DNA from: Lottia gigantea | Lineage: Eukaryota; Mollusca; Gastropoda; Lottiidae | Length of the DNA: 64,000 nucleotides | NCBI RefSeq assembly: GCF_000327385.1 | Contig: NW_008709716.1 | Location: 1,081,297-1,145,296 of the forward strand | Direction of reading: 5' to 3' | Shown here: positions 39,101-54,100 of the stretch, one piece after another | Numbering within the stretch: position 1 is the first letter of the stretch | Layout of the letters: each line of letters opens with the position of its first letter | Made by a program: the position numbers and the translations under genes | The notes under the pieces: model-generated | What the model was told of the DNA's origin: nothing | Databases searched by the model: none | Seen by the model: only the letters and a program-made list of their open reading frames with translations

Positions 39101-42100
39101 CTACAAAGAGAAATCAAGGATGATAAGATATTCTTTGGAGAGAATGCTTCAGATGCAAAATTAGAAATAACGAATCAACAACTTTTCATACCCGTAATAA
39201 CACCATCAATTGAAGTAGAAACGAGAATATTCAACTCATTAACTAAAGATATTGAAATAGCTTTTCTTCATCGTAACACGGTTGGGAGTATGACTTTAAC
39301 TGGAGAACCCACCACATGGCCGATCACTAACACTATTAAAACAGCAAGATATTTAATGGTTGGTTTCAAGAACTTACCAGACTTACAGACGAATAACAAT
39401 AATATCTTTAGAGTAGCAATGAACCAAACTCAAGATCCTATAATCCATAAAGTTCAAGTAAGATTAAACAACGCTAATTATCCTAACCGACCTTCAACAA
39501 TTAATCCAACCACAAAGGATTATAATGAATTGTATAGAAACTATAAAAACATGTGTGAATTATTTGGAAATCCACCTCAGTTTGAATATGTAGATTTTGC
39601 ACTTAATCATCCAATCTTCTGTTTTGATCTATCAGCTCACCAAGAAGATCTTTTCAAAACAGGAGTCAACATAAATATTCATATTGAAAAAACACAAGGA
39701 GATGTAACAGGTTATTGTTTACTACTCGAAGAAGCAAAACATTTAATTAAAATAGCAGATAGAAGAATGATAAGAATTGAGTAAAAAATACACCCTTAAA
39801 AATGAAATCAGAAACTTTAGTCAAGAAAATAATAGAAGCTATTGAAACAGCTTCACCAACTGTAATAACTTTCAATGGTAAAAAATCAGCATAACTAAAA
39901 AACGTATTGATAAATACAAATATTGTAAAGTCAGAGACGATATAGACTTAGAAAAAATTGACGCGAACGCAAAGGAAGGTGGATTTTTACCTATCCTACT
40001 TCCTTTGATATTTGGTGGTCTTATCGCGGCGGATGCAATAGCTGGTGGTACAGCTGCTGGAGTAAAAGCTGCCAACACAAAGAAAGTAGCTGATGCTGCA
40101 GCTGCCGAAGAACATAGACACAATTTAAAAATGGAAAAGGAAGCACATGAAGCAGCTTCTGCCGAAAAAAGGTTCAGGAGTGGGAGATATGATAGGCACA
40201 ATACAAGAATTTGAAAAAAGATTTGGGGAAGAAACCAAGAAAACTGTTAAACAAGGATTAAATAAATTAGTAGATAGTATTGACACAGGAGAAGTCAAAG
40301 TCAAACATAAGGGTAATGGAATATTTTTAAAAAACATACGCACTGGAGAAGGATTATTTCTTTCAAAGTATAAAGGAGAAGGAGTGATTTTTGGAACAAA
40401 ATAAAATAATAAAAAATGGGAAAGAAATTCAAACATTCAGAAATATTTCCTAGTAACCCAATGCTCATGTGTATATGCGGTAGTTTCGGTTCTGGGAAAA
40501 CTCATCTCACTTTTAACATGTTGACAACACCAAACCTTTTAGATTTCGATTCATTATATATCTACACAACAACACCAGAGCAATCATATTATCAATTTCT
40601 CAAAGCTTTAGAATATTTACCAAAGAAAGATGTTCAAGACATATTTCAATATTATGAAGAAAACGAAGAAGAAGTGGAAATAAAAGATATCGTAGAAAAC
40701 TTAATTAAATCAAAGAATCCATTTTTCAATCCAACGGATATAAAAGTTTTTCTTACGAAAAATGTTAATGATCTAGACTCTAATATTGATAGCAATCGAA
40801 AGAACTTAATATTGTTTGACGACTGCGTAGCGCAAAGAAATCAAGCTGTTCAACAAGAATACGTCACGAAAGGAAGACATCACAACTGTCACTGCATATA
40901 CCAATTCCAATCTTTTTATGGGATGGATTCTATGTTTATTAGAAAAAATGCAAATTGTTTTTTATTATTCGACGACAAAAATTTATCTCAAATTATTCAG
41001 TCGATTAATCACGGAATGGACAGAGCTGCATTTAAAGAGGTTTGTAAAGCTCAATGGAGAAACCCAGATGATCATGGATATGTATTTGTAAATACTAGAA
41101 AACCTGCGGGTGAAAGAGTTATGATCGGCATATGTTAATTTTATTTTTTTTAAAATGGATAATTGGAATAATATTTTAAAAAGAAATAGAGAATATATCA
41201 AAGTTAAGAATAAACAAAGACCCAAGTTGAAAATAATAAATTACAACAACTTAGATTAACAGAAAATCTACAACTTTATTTCAACCAATATTAAAATCTC
41301 AAGAGGATATTAAAAAGAAATTAGCTTTAGAACCCACACCTCACATTGATCACCCCAAACCGATTGAATATCGTGGTTTTAAAATTAGTACATTAGATGA
41401 TATAAAACATTATTTTCAAACCCTGACCCAGATTTACGAAAGAGCATTTCACCAATCGTTGATAATTAAGGTTTATTGTTTAATGTATTTAGACTAATAT
41501 TTAGTGCGCATTCACCACAATTCAAAATCGACACAACAAACTTTATATTTACATTAACAAAAGGGTTAATAAATTTAATGAATGGGGGAGATTTTGAAAT
41601 TGCCAATTACAATGATTTAGAAGCATACTCAAAATTTCTACATGCAATAAGAAAGTCGGGACCCGAAACAAATAGATCGAAAGAAGTTATAATATATAAG
41701 AGTAATTGATCATGATGATGGATACGAAGTTGACGAAGTAGATGATTATGCTGAAGACAACAATCCAATCATACAAGAAATAGACGATGATATGGTGGCA
41801 TCTGGACAACGTATAACGTTTTTATCCGATAACAACGAGGAACTACTTAATAGATTACAAATAATATTAGCGGCAATGAAGGAAGGACATCGATCGCACA
41901 GACAATATAATGGAGTAAATTGTATATTAAAAAGACTCCTAGAAAAAGGTATTATAGATAAAACTGATTATAAAAGCGTGATTAAAAATGTCAAATAAAG
42001 AACAACTATTCGTTATCACCTCAAATAAATCAGACATTAAATTGTCTCTAGATTATGAGTACGAACTCGATCGCAAAAGAGAATATAAATTGGGATTAAA

Positions 42101-45100
42101 GTATTTCTCTGTTCCATTAGAAATATCAAAGAAAAAAATAACCAAATAAAAATATCAACAGATAATGGAGTTACATTCAAAACCATACGTTTACTACCAG
42201 GAAGCTACGAATACGTAGCCATTAACGAATACCTATCTGAATATGGAGGAAGTGCAAATGGTAAAAACAATATTGAATTCGAAGGTAATTTGAATGTGAA
42301 CAAAATAAGATTGATATTGAGAAATAATAGTCAAGTTGATTTCAACGTAGAAAATTCATTGAATGCGTTACTAGGATTTGATAAACAAATATATACGCAA
42401 TCCACTTTAGCACCACACAAAGTTAATATCGAGAATGATATCGATGTGATAAATATACATTGCAATTTGATAAACGGTGAATTTTTCAATAAATACAAAC
42501 GTCAGATTATTTACAGTCTTCCAACATTCACTGTACCGATAGGATATAGAATTAAAGAGAAACCATTTCAAACGACATATTTACCACTTAATTCCTTTAT
42601 GATTAAAGATATAAATCTGGAAATCAAAGGTGGTGAAAAAGGGTTTATAGATTTTGGTAACGATTTAAAACAAAAAATTTAATTAATTGAGTAATTAAAC
42701 ACTCTTCATTCTCTTGAATAGTTAGATAATCGAAATCATACTTCCTACATCGCCCGGTGCTTTTCTCTTAACGAGAGTCAGATAACTTCTGAAAACTTTC
42801 ATTTGTTTATCGTCATCCTTTGGAATAACTACTCCATTGGTGAAACTTTTTTCCCATGGTTTCTTAAATTCATTCGTCACATCATGTCCACTAGCTAACT
42901 GAATGTAATCTTCGACAGCTATCTTATCATTAGAGTAACCCTTAAACGTTTTCTTTTCTTTTAGAATACCGTCGGAAGTTAGAATGATATTATATTTAAC
43001 TTTTGGCGCTAAATATAAACCATATATAATTCCACCATCACCGTAATCATTCTTTCCTTTACAATAATCATTTTCGGACACCAACCCAGATTCATTTAAT
43101 GTATCCCAATTGCTTGACGAAATGTATAAACTATCAGTATCTGTATCGTATATTTCTGGCTTATGAAATCCATCTATTACGTGAATAAAATTATTCATTA
43201 TTTTTTTACTGTGAGATAATACGATTTTCTTCTGCATTTATCTCAACGATATATTGAGTCTCATTTACTTTAGGATAGCTTTTGACGTGTGAATCGAAGT
43301 TGGCTTTTAAAGTTGCTTCACTCCATAAATGCCTCGATGAATACATTAACCATACAATGATTTACCTAATAATTTTATGCAATTACTACCTACGATATTA
43401 CCTTCTCGTTTATATTTATTTCTTAGATCTCTCAAAATTAAAATATAATCTCTATAGGGTGGAGTTTTAAAATTTTTTTCGTAAACTATACCATCTAATA
43501 TTCTAATAATTCGTCCACTGGCTTTAACTATTTCTTGAATATCCACCGATATTAAAACCTCGTGACAGAAACCATTTCTGAACCTGATTTTAGTGCCAGT
43601 TTCCTTAATACCTTCTTTGTTCGTAAAAGTAATTTTATCTTTAGCTTGTATGGGTTGGAAGAACATGTTAGTAGAATATTCAAACCAGACTTTTAAAATA
43701 CCAGTTCTAGGTCTGAATTTCTGCTCATTAAAGAGCTTAACAAATTCTTTATTTTCTTCCGGTAGAAACGGCCTACCACTTTCCGCTTTTGGATATTCGC
43801 TGTCTAAAACCGACATGGCAGAAGCGTATAAACCATTCTAGTAGTTTCATACCATTCTTCTTCTACCATTTTTTATGGTAATGATATAAATAATACCAGC
43901 CCTTTAAAGATAAAGAAGGGGCCGTTAGATTATTGGAAATATTCTGGAATACAACTTCTTTCATAACTTTGTTATATTTTATCAAACAAGCTCCAAGACA
44001 TAACGTATCTCTTTTAGCGTAAGGTTCCCATTCGTGTCTTAAAGATTCCGAATTATCTTCGGTGTATTTTGCAATATTGATATCAGTGATCTTTCTCAAA
44101 TTCATCGGTATATTAGATGAATTTCCCCATGCTGCCAAACTAGATAGGATAGGAACATATGAAATTAATATTTTAATTCCATGCGTATAAACAATCATCG
44201 TGAATTGTTGGAAAACATTTAGTTTTAGAGGTGAAACTTGTGTTACCGCATTATCATTTCTACAAATTCTCCATACGTTTTCATCGTAATTATCTTCTGT
44301 TTCTTTAATGCCTAAGATTTTGTTATTTCTTCAAATGAGACATAAATGTGATTTATGTATGTAAAATAACCAATCTAATTCCTCGGATACTTTCTTTTGT
44401 TGAAAAAGTCTATGTTTGGGCATATAAATTTGAAAATAAGTATTAAATTTCTTATTGAATTCACAGATTCTAGCAGTTGTCATAACTCCTTTTCTGTTTG
44501 ATTTTGAAAAACTGTTGATGAAATCTTGAAATTCTTTTGTGTAGTCTTTGTTCAGAACACGATTTACGCACTTTATAAAGCAGTGTACATCGCTTGGTAT
44601 GTAATAATTTATACCGGCATATTCATTTATTTGGGGAGGGTGGTATCACTACCCGTTTTTGATCTCTTTATTTCTTTGTAATTGTTTTTACGTAAAATGA
44701 TTTTTCCTGAGAAATACCAATCAGAAGCATCCGATTTTACTTCAACTGTTGCAAAGAAATTGTGAAAGGTTTTGGCATTAAAGCCTACAAATTGCATGTT
44801 TTGTTTGTGTCCTCCATCTTGAATTATCTCTCCATCTAATTCAATTTGCCCTTAAATGTTATAAATTTATCAGAGATAAGGTTAATAACATTGGAAAAAA
44901 GCACATTTGATACGAATGTTTCATCGTCTAAAATTTCAATTTTATTCATATTTTTTAAGTATCTATTTTTAACTAGGAATTTTTCACTTTTATTGATGAT
45001 ATTTCCACATCAAATTTATCTAAAATTTCATTGAATTCTTCTAATTCTTCAATGGTTATGTTCTTATCTTCTCTCGATCTTTCGAAAAATATGAATAATT

Positions 45101-48100
45101 TATTAAGATATGTATTTAAAATTTCTGTTTTGTTTTTATAATGAGATTTCTGTTCTGATGTAAAACCTAAAGTAATCAATCCACAAGATGAAGTTTGAAC
45201 GGCAGTGAACGCGGCTAATACAGTTGGGACAATTATTGGAAGCATTAATCCACCAGTTACGGCTGTTGCCACTGTTTACTGTTAAAACTGTGCTTAATGT
45301 TTTGAAAACAGTATCAATTCTACTCCATGTTTTCCTGCATTTGTTGAAGTGTTTTAGTTTTTCTTTTAGTTCATTTTGTTTTTCTATCATGTAGTTTTGT
45401 CTGCTTTCTAGTTCCATTTTTTAGGTAATTAAATTAAATTAGTATTTTTCATTATCTGTTATAATTATTTCAGGTTTGAAAATATAAACATGTATAGTTA
45501 CAAACGATATTTGTTCTTTCGAATCATTAATCTTATTCAGATGAACTGAAATTTTGGTTTTTCGATATTGATTTTTATCGAACATCTACAAGTATATATA
45601 CCTCCAAATTCTATTCTACCATTACGTTCAATAATTGATGGAAATATTATAAATTATTTATCTTGTTGACTTTTATGAATATCGATTGAGGTAAATAAAT
45701 CAGTTGAAGAGGTATATTCGAATGAATAACTATTATTAACAAAATATAGTTTTACGTATTCAAAGCCTGTCGCTCGTAAAAACTGATAACTCATATTTGC
45801 TTCTTTTTTTGGTTCTGGATTTCTAAAAATATTCATTGATGGTGGACTTTCCGTTTCCAATATCATATTAAATTCACTCAATGAAAGATAATCATTTTCT
45901 TTATCTGGTAAAATTAACATTCTAAACCTATCTATATATTTTCCACTCGTTTTAATTTCATATAAGTTATAATTCTTGCTGTTTTCATCGTTAATTTCTA
46001 ATTCTCTAGTTTCTACATTTTCTGTACCATTGATAAACTGAAGAACTTTACGAGCGTTAAATTTTTTATTAGATGAAAGTGATTTTTGTCTGAAGAATAT
46101 TGAATCAACTTTTACCTGCATAGGAAAAATAATTTCAATTACAATTTTTCCTCGGAAAGGAAATTCTGATGGAGGATCACTATCAAACATTTTAGAGGGA
46201 TAATCATCTGGTTCATATACTCTTATATTTGCTGTAAATCCATATTTTTTATATTCAAACTCCATTGATTTATCAACATTAGTAGTAATAGAAGCATCGC
46301 CACGTCTCAAACTTCTAAATGGAAGATTGAAATAATATGATTTATTTTCTTTCTTGAGATTCTTTTCTAATGCGGCTATATTTTTTTTCTGTTTCAAAAC
46401 TTCATTATTAATAGTGGTTATCTGTTGTTGAATAACACTATCATCAATGTTTTATATTTGTTGTTGAATATAGGTTTTGATTTCGCTATCATCAATGTTT
46501 TATATTTGTTGTTGAATATAGGTTTTGATTTCGCTATCATCAATATTTTGTATTTGTTGTTGAATATAGGTTTTGATTTCGCTGTCATCAATATTTTGTA
46601 TTTGTTGTTGAATATAGGTTTAGATTTCGCTATCATCAATATTTTGTATTTGTTGTTTAATATTTGTTAGTTATTTTTTAATTCACTGTTAAGTTTAGTT
46701 TCCAGAGCATCTAATTCCTGTTGAAACGTATCTTCATTTTCATCTGGAATGTTATCTATTAATTGTTGAATGTCTAATTTTTGTTTTGGAATCTTATCCT
46801 CTAATTTAGATATTAATGAAATTAAATTTTGTAACTTAGTTTTGTTCACTACGTTGACCAATTGTTTTTGAATAAAACTTATTAAACCTTCTACTTCTTG
46901 TTGTAGTTTAGTATCATTAATACAATTTTTATTATTTAGTTGACGTTTGAGGAATCTTTTCAAATTACTTATTTTATCTTCTAAATGGTTTTTATTTACT
47001 TCAATTGAATTTATTTGATCCCGTAAATATTTCTTGTGAACAGCGTCATTATCATTTTCCGGTGACTTTAAATTAGTTACTTTAAAATTGTTCATATCTA
47101 AATCACCTTGAAGTGTGTCTCCGATTTGATCCACAAAGTAAGGTTTTGCTTTATTTATCCACGCTGTAGTGTTAGGTTTTTGAGTTTCTAAAGATAAAGA
47201 ACCTAATCCAAACTTGTTCACCATTGTTATTGAGTTAAATTTATTATAATTTCTTCAAACTGTTTTTATAAACTCAATTGATATAAAACCCAAAGTGAAA
47301 GCTGTCCACAAAACTTTTGAATTGAATTTGAAATGTCGAACATTTCATTGGTTTATTAGTCAATTTCATTATCTCTTCAGTTGGTTCAAAAGAATCGAAG
47401 AAATATAAGTTATTTGAAGAGTCTTTGTACAAAGTAGAATGATGAACTCCTTTTTGATCGGAAGTATGTATATTTGTTATAGCATAAAATTTACCTTTCT
47501 TATATTTGAGATTATTTATTTTATCTCTCATACAATAATAAAACGTTGATATATTTAACTCATTCGCCCATCTCATAAGTTGAAAGTTTGTGGTTGTAAC
47601 AGTTCCATATTTATCGAGAAAGATATTCATTTTTAAAAGTCGGTTTTTTGAAGTTCGTTTTAATAAAACATACCTATGATTTGTTCTTTGTCTTGATCGA
47701 TTAATTCATATGTTGGAGGTGATGTGGTGTTTACTTTATCAACGATGAATATTTCGTTTGTCCAGTATTCAACGTAACCTTTTTCGAATTTACTTTTATA
47801 TTTGAAAATACGAACGCGATCTCCGACTTTAAATTTGGGTTTAATATTTAAATTATTTATTTCATTTTCGTAGTTATGTTGTGCGTTTATTGACTTTATA
47901 ATATTTGGATTATTTGTGGCTTGTGTTGGTGTGACACCTATAGATGAATGAATTTTGTTATTGTATTTATCTACAACCTCTGGTAATATTTTAAGCCATT
48001 TTTGAGATTTCAATTCCGTGAACTTTTTGAATAATTTATTTTTTAGAGTTCTATTATATCTCTCAATAACTACAGCTTTACCTTCATTATGCGTGCTGTA

Positions 48101-51100
48101 ACTTTCAAATCCCAGAGATTTCATATTTTTGTTATAAAATTCACTTCCTTTATCTACCCACAGTTTTTCTGGATGACGGTTAGATTGTTTCATAATCGTT
48201 TCAAATGCGTGTTTGACTGATAATCCTGCTTTGTTTTTTAAAGGAATAACCCAAGCATATCTCGTATACAAATCTATAACTGCATGTTAAGCAATATTTA
48301 TATCCTCTTTCGACTGGCATATTAATTAAATCGGCTGACCATATTTCATCTTTTTCAAATACTTTAACTTTTAAAAAGTTTTTAGTTTTTCTAAATTCTT
48401 TATGAATTTCATCTGCTAATCTCATACCTAATTTCATCTTTGCTTTTAACAGTTTAATGATCAGAGCCCTTTGCATTCTCTCTTTGAAAGTTGGATTTGG
48501 AATATTTTCGATAAGTTCGATTATAGCATTTGTCGTGTCTGAAGTTTATGTCTTTATTTCTGTATAGTATGTCGTGTTTAAGCGCAGCGGCATCAACTCT
48601 ATCTACTGGTTCTTCACCCGGTTTGGGTTTATCATTTTGGTCTAGTCGCAGATCTGACCTTGTACCTGGACCAGTGTAATTATGACCGGGAAGATGTTTT
48701 TCTCCGGGATATTTTGTCCATGGAAATCAAGGAAGAGAACCCAATGTATTGTATATCTCCTGAACCAAAATAAGTTTTTGGAGCGTGAGCGACAATCATT
48801 CTCACCTATAACTTTAAAACCTTTTCCTTTCCTTTCTTCTAATCTCCTGCTTCGCAGATCTCTTATTAGTTGTAAGTCTTTCAACTCGTCAGATTGTTTC
48901 ACTGCGTCGCTTATACTCTTTCCCGCTTCCGCGATAGAGCCGACGGCAATTTTTAATGTCACCACTATTCGCCGAGTATGGGGTCGACTGACTTAAAGTT
49001 AGTAATTTTTGGGGACCTTTGTTTCTAGTTTTCTTCGCGTTTGACCGCGAGCTAGTACATTTCCAGTCGCTGTAAGATTGCTAATGGTTACAACCGGTGT
49101 GGCGAGGCTATTACTATAGTCATGATACATTATTGTATGGCAGTGTATTTTCATTAATGTACATATTTTCTACATTAAGAATGACGAATAATGGAATTAA
49201 AATGGGTATAAATGTAGGTGGTATCACTTACTTTTCCTCTGAAGTCAAGTTTGTCGACATAGCCAAACAATCACAAGAATGGATAACACAAAGAGATGAC
49301 CAGAAGTCCTGGAATACTCAAGAACATGATAAGATTCATTTTAATTCTGATGGTTATCCAACTTCGTTTCCAGGTAAGTTATATTTAGTTTCCCAATCTT
49401 ATATTATAGTCTTTATCTTTACATTCTTATGGTATACACACATCGGTAAGATCCTAACCAATATCGTAACCTACATGGTTACAACCAACATGTTTAACCC
49501 ACGGGGCTACAAGTCATTTTGAAACATTTCGTCTTATCATTCTATTCTTTAGTCATGGCCCCTGGTGAGTCCAACTGATGAATATCTAGGCCTACTTGTT
49601 TACCAAGTTTGAGACTTTTGAGAAATTATGTTAATTCCGAGAGAGAGTATCCTTTCAATAAACCAACATTGTTCATGATTTTAAGCTGGAGTACGGGTTG
49701 CTAAACTTGTTTACCGTGGATTTGGTGAACATGAAGAAACTGGTATTTATACCATATTATGGGATGGTGAAGGTGAAATAGGAATAAAATTGGCTAGATT
49801 CAAGGTGCTGAGCAGCAGAAAAGGTATCATTATTATTTGTCTATAAAAATATATTGCCAGATGTTTTAATGAAAGAACAAAGTTTTTTCCATGGTACCAT
49901 CCAAGTCTCCTAGTACATCCATATGCCATATATATTAGGCTATGCAGTATCGCATATTCATTCTGCTTTTTGGGCGAAAGTATATCACGTTAGATTTAAC
50001 GGTACGAAGACTTCGTTAAAAACTAAATGCCATGCAACCACAATTCTCAATAAAAGATAAACTCCATGATAATGAGTATAAAAATAAATTTGACCAATTG
50101 GGACATGGTGGATTTGCCATAACAGTTGGTAACATCAACCCAAACAATCCCGTCAGAAATCTTAGATTGATTGCTCCTGGTTATGAACAAGTTTATGACC
50201 GTTTTCCATTCCATCCTGTATTCCTGGAGAACCTTAGACGTTATTCCGAGATCAGATATATGGATTTCTATTCAACTAATGGACATGGGGTAAGCTTGTT
50301 AGCGCAATCCTGTTAATTATAAACAAATTTACAGAAGGCATTTATTGCACCTAGAATGTCGCATCCATCAAGGGGAGCGATATGCTAGGCTCGAGATGAG
50401 GCAGATGATTTGAACATTCTCAGAAACAACGAGACATTGAAACATGATATTGTTCAATTTACAAATTGTTTGTCTTTCTTTGCAGCCCGAGCCAACGACC
50501 TGGTCCAGCAGACACACGGTCCACTCTCATTCACAAGCTGGTACGGAAGGAGGTGCTTTAGAATTTATGATAGATCTGTCTAATAGATTAGGTGCTAACC
50601 CATGGTTCTGTATACCACATGCTGCTGATGATAACTATGTGGCACAATTTGCTACTTTGGTTAAAAATACACTCAGAAAAGATCTAGTGGTAAGAGTATT
50701 CACAAGGTACCAAATCATGTTTATCTGGTGATTTGGAATTAGTTACCCTGGGTATTTCAACCCAGCTGTAAATTTACGAAGATTTATTATCCTTATGATT
50801 ATATAATATTTGTAGTTCTAGTTTTGTTTTTACAGGCGTATGTTGAATATTCAAATGAAGTATGGAATGGGATATTCAGACAGTCAAAATATAGCGAAGC
50901 AAAGGGATTAGCTCTTAAGTTAGATGTAAAACCCTTCAAAGCTAAATTTAAGTATTACAACAAACGGTCAACAGAGGTCGTAGCTATTTGGAACAGGGTA
51001 AGCTCATTACTTTATGCTATAAAATAATCGACATGGTTCAAGGTTGCAAAAATAAATTGCTTGGAAATTGGTCACAACCTCCCCAAAAAAACGAGTTAAA

Positions 51101-54100
51101 ATAGTCCCGTGGTTCATTAAATAAGTAATCTAGGATCATGGGTTCGATCAAGAGAAGGGACATGCCAATATTTTCCCATGGGGATCTCATGTAGACAAGA
51201 CTTTGAAATGAACTGAGGCTAGCTTTAACTTCCCAAGGTCTAAAGCATATTTTTTAATTTCTTTTTTTACGTCATTTGTAGGTGTTTGGTTCTGAAGCTG
51301 ACAAAAGGGTTTCAGGGGTGTGGGCGTGGCAAACTGGTTTCCAGGATTATTATAAACAGGCCGTTGAAGATCTTGGTAACAGAATACATACATTTAAAAA
51401 TATTGCTATTACTGGTTATTTTGATTGCCAGAAGATTGCTGATAAACATGTATGTGCTTTTTATACGCCCACATGAAATGGGGGGCGTATAGTGCCGTCA
51501 CCCATGTCCGTCGGTCCGTTCGTCTGTCCACAATTGCTCGTAAACACCCTACAAGACACAATACTTGACGGATTTTGACAAAACTTGGTATGAGTGTTCG
51601 TCATCACCCAAGGATGAACCCTATTGAAAATCAGAAGAATCGAAAAATATTAAGTATAAGTTATTGCCCTTGTTCTTGAAAACGTATTCAATACTGGTGA
51701 TTGTTACTGTACCGCTAAATATTTTTATTCAAAATCAAAGCTGCCAGTTGGCGTATATTACCTTGCCTGGCAAGCTATCTTTAATGCTTCCTTTTGATTA
51801 ATAATCGAAAGAGCCATAAAATGGCATACATATAGGCCTAGGCCTATTAATCAAATTCAAATATATATATATAGTTTACAAGTTACAGCATACAATACAC
51901 CCTGTTAAAGATGAAGATGATGTCGTCCATTCAATACACATTGACTCGGTATTAATTGCCATGGAAGGAAAAAAAACAAATAATCATTTGACTAACAAAC
52001 TCTAGATGATCTGAACTGGCAGCTGAAGTTTTAGCAAACCTGTTAGCATCTTTCCTGGGCATATCAAGATGCCAATTGGAATAATGGGGGAAACAGCTTA
52101 TTCAACAGTTTTTCCACGCAGATCAGAATTGGAATCCAAGACCCTCATTTGACCTACACAATGTTACATTGTCATTCAGGCAAAGGAGTTACCAGGAATG
52201 AGCATGACAGAAATACAGAGATATTGTAAAAACGAACTACCAGCAAAGGAAGCGGAGTTTAAACATTATATGGATTTAGCTAAGGTATGAATATCAGGGT
52301 ATGAATTCTTTATGGCTCTAATAATGTTATAAATGTAACACGACAACTCGTTTTTGTCATCCCTAGTTTTAATCATATCCATACCATTCAGAGATAGATC
52401 TCAGCCATCCTCACTCAACGGGGAGTAGCCTCAAGGTTTCAAAGCGGGAATCGAAGTTTATCGTCATATTTTGAAAGTTTATCCCTGTTTTAGGCGTACG
52501 GTGTACAGTTAGTGATGTATGAGGGTGGACCATCAGTGATGGAGAGTAGTGCTTTGCGTCATTTTGGTCAGTCAAACAAAGCTACAACAGAGAAGGCTAT
52601 AGCGTTTAATAAAGATAGTCATATGGAAGAAAGTGTGAAAGATGTTTTAAATCTATGGAACAAGGTTGTTGTTAAAGACCCTCACACTAAACAAGGTATT
52701 AGAAATGGCAAATAAACAAGGTTGTTTTTGTGCACGTTTTTACGTAACTGTCATATCGATTTAGAACAAGGTATTAGTACTGATGAATGAGACCCATACG
52801 ACTTTACTTTGGTTTGTCAGGCAATTCAGTTGTGCTGTTCCGTTTTGAAGCATCAATAAATGACTTCATGTACAAAGAAATGTTCTTTTAAAGGTGGATT
52901 TTTTAATTACTTCTCCTATACAAGTTCACCAACAAAATATGGTTCATGGGGAATGTTAGAATATACTGGACAAGATCCCAAAACTGTGGCGAAGTTAAGA
53001 GGTGTTCAGCATTTTCTCACCTCAGCTTATGGAAATGCGCCCAGGGGACCGAAATGCAGTTTTATCAAAAATGGCGGCATAGCTTATGGTTGTTATAATA
53101 AAGGTGGTTACTTTGATTGTGGTTTGACTGACAATTCTGGACGAACGTGGAATGTAAGTATGAAAGTAAGAAAAACAATACATAGGTCGTTTTTCAATAT
53201 AGTATTGGCGATAGAGTATACTATATGGTCTCGTCTCGTACTGACGTTCAATACTTATAATCCGTAGGCTAAATTTGCACTGGATATTTCGTTTAAAACG
53301 ACGGAATGAAAGACAACCATTAAATGTTGGATTTATTTGTTAAGAAATGGAATGTACCTGGTAGAAGTCAAGGTGATACTTTGGTATTAGATGGATATAA
53401 TAAAAAGAAAGATGTTGTTTATATTCGAGTAATCGACAATATTGGGTCGAATAATTACCATATATATAATACCAAATCACATCAATGGTCAACGTAAGTT
53501 TCAAATGCTTCGTACTACTTTTACAGTGGGAGGGGTATAATATGTGAAGCTGTGAACATTCAAAAGCAACAGACACCACTTGTTTAGGCCTACTATCGTG
53601 AGATGGTATAGCTGGCAAAGTAATACACTGCATGAGATAAAATATTGCCTTTTGTGTCTACAAGCAAAATTGGACGCATTTTGATTTGATCAAGGGCAAT
53701 AACTCCTAAATAGTTCATCCGATTATTAAATAATTTGAGCTTCGACCGAGATATACATGCATACCAAGTTTCATACAAACCGTTTTTACTAAGTAATGAT
53801 AGGATGAACGGATAAGGAGTTATTACCCATGACTTAGTAAAAACGGTTTGTATGAAACTTGGTAGGCAATATTTTATCTCATGCAGTGTATATATATATA
53901 TATATATGCATACAAAGTTTCATCAAGATTAGATAAAACTGTAGCCTCTATCCTGTCTACAAGCTTAATAAGACGCGTTCTTTTCACTACAATAACTCTG
54001 AAACCCTTCATCCGATTGTTGTCTAATTTGAGCTTGACTGAGATCTCATCAGTATATACATGCATACCAGGTTTCATCAAGATTACATAAAAACTGCACC

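Larger units (their letters stand above)
38102..49020. mobile_element. Polinton (Maverick), broken fossil, about 10.9 kb
   Basis: The element lies in intron 4 of the EGF/GH-A gene. Its ends are suggested by AAAGGTCCCCAAAAA at 38102 and the inverted TTTTTGGGGACCTTT ending at 49020. Only some 15-22 bp match, much shorter than usual Polinton inverted repeats. Parts in order: capsid-like, small core-like, packaging ATPase, unassigned, penton-like (all plus strand), then protein-primed B-family DNA polymerase, unassigned, fibre-like, adenain-like protease, rve integrase and a PLA2-like frame (minus strand). This two-arm layout is typical of the family. It is broken, with on the order of ten breaks spread over several genes, while the ATPase and protease frames look whole. 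The age is probably moderate, since most parts are still easily recognised. An 8-bp match GCTAGTAC occurs outside both ends (38022-38029 and 49051-49058). Confidence 0.92.

Noticed and set aside
51096-51180. Possible third tRNA-derived SINE (GGGTTCGATCAAG)
   Set aside because: The box B match fails at its conserved end and no box A or shared body is present.
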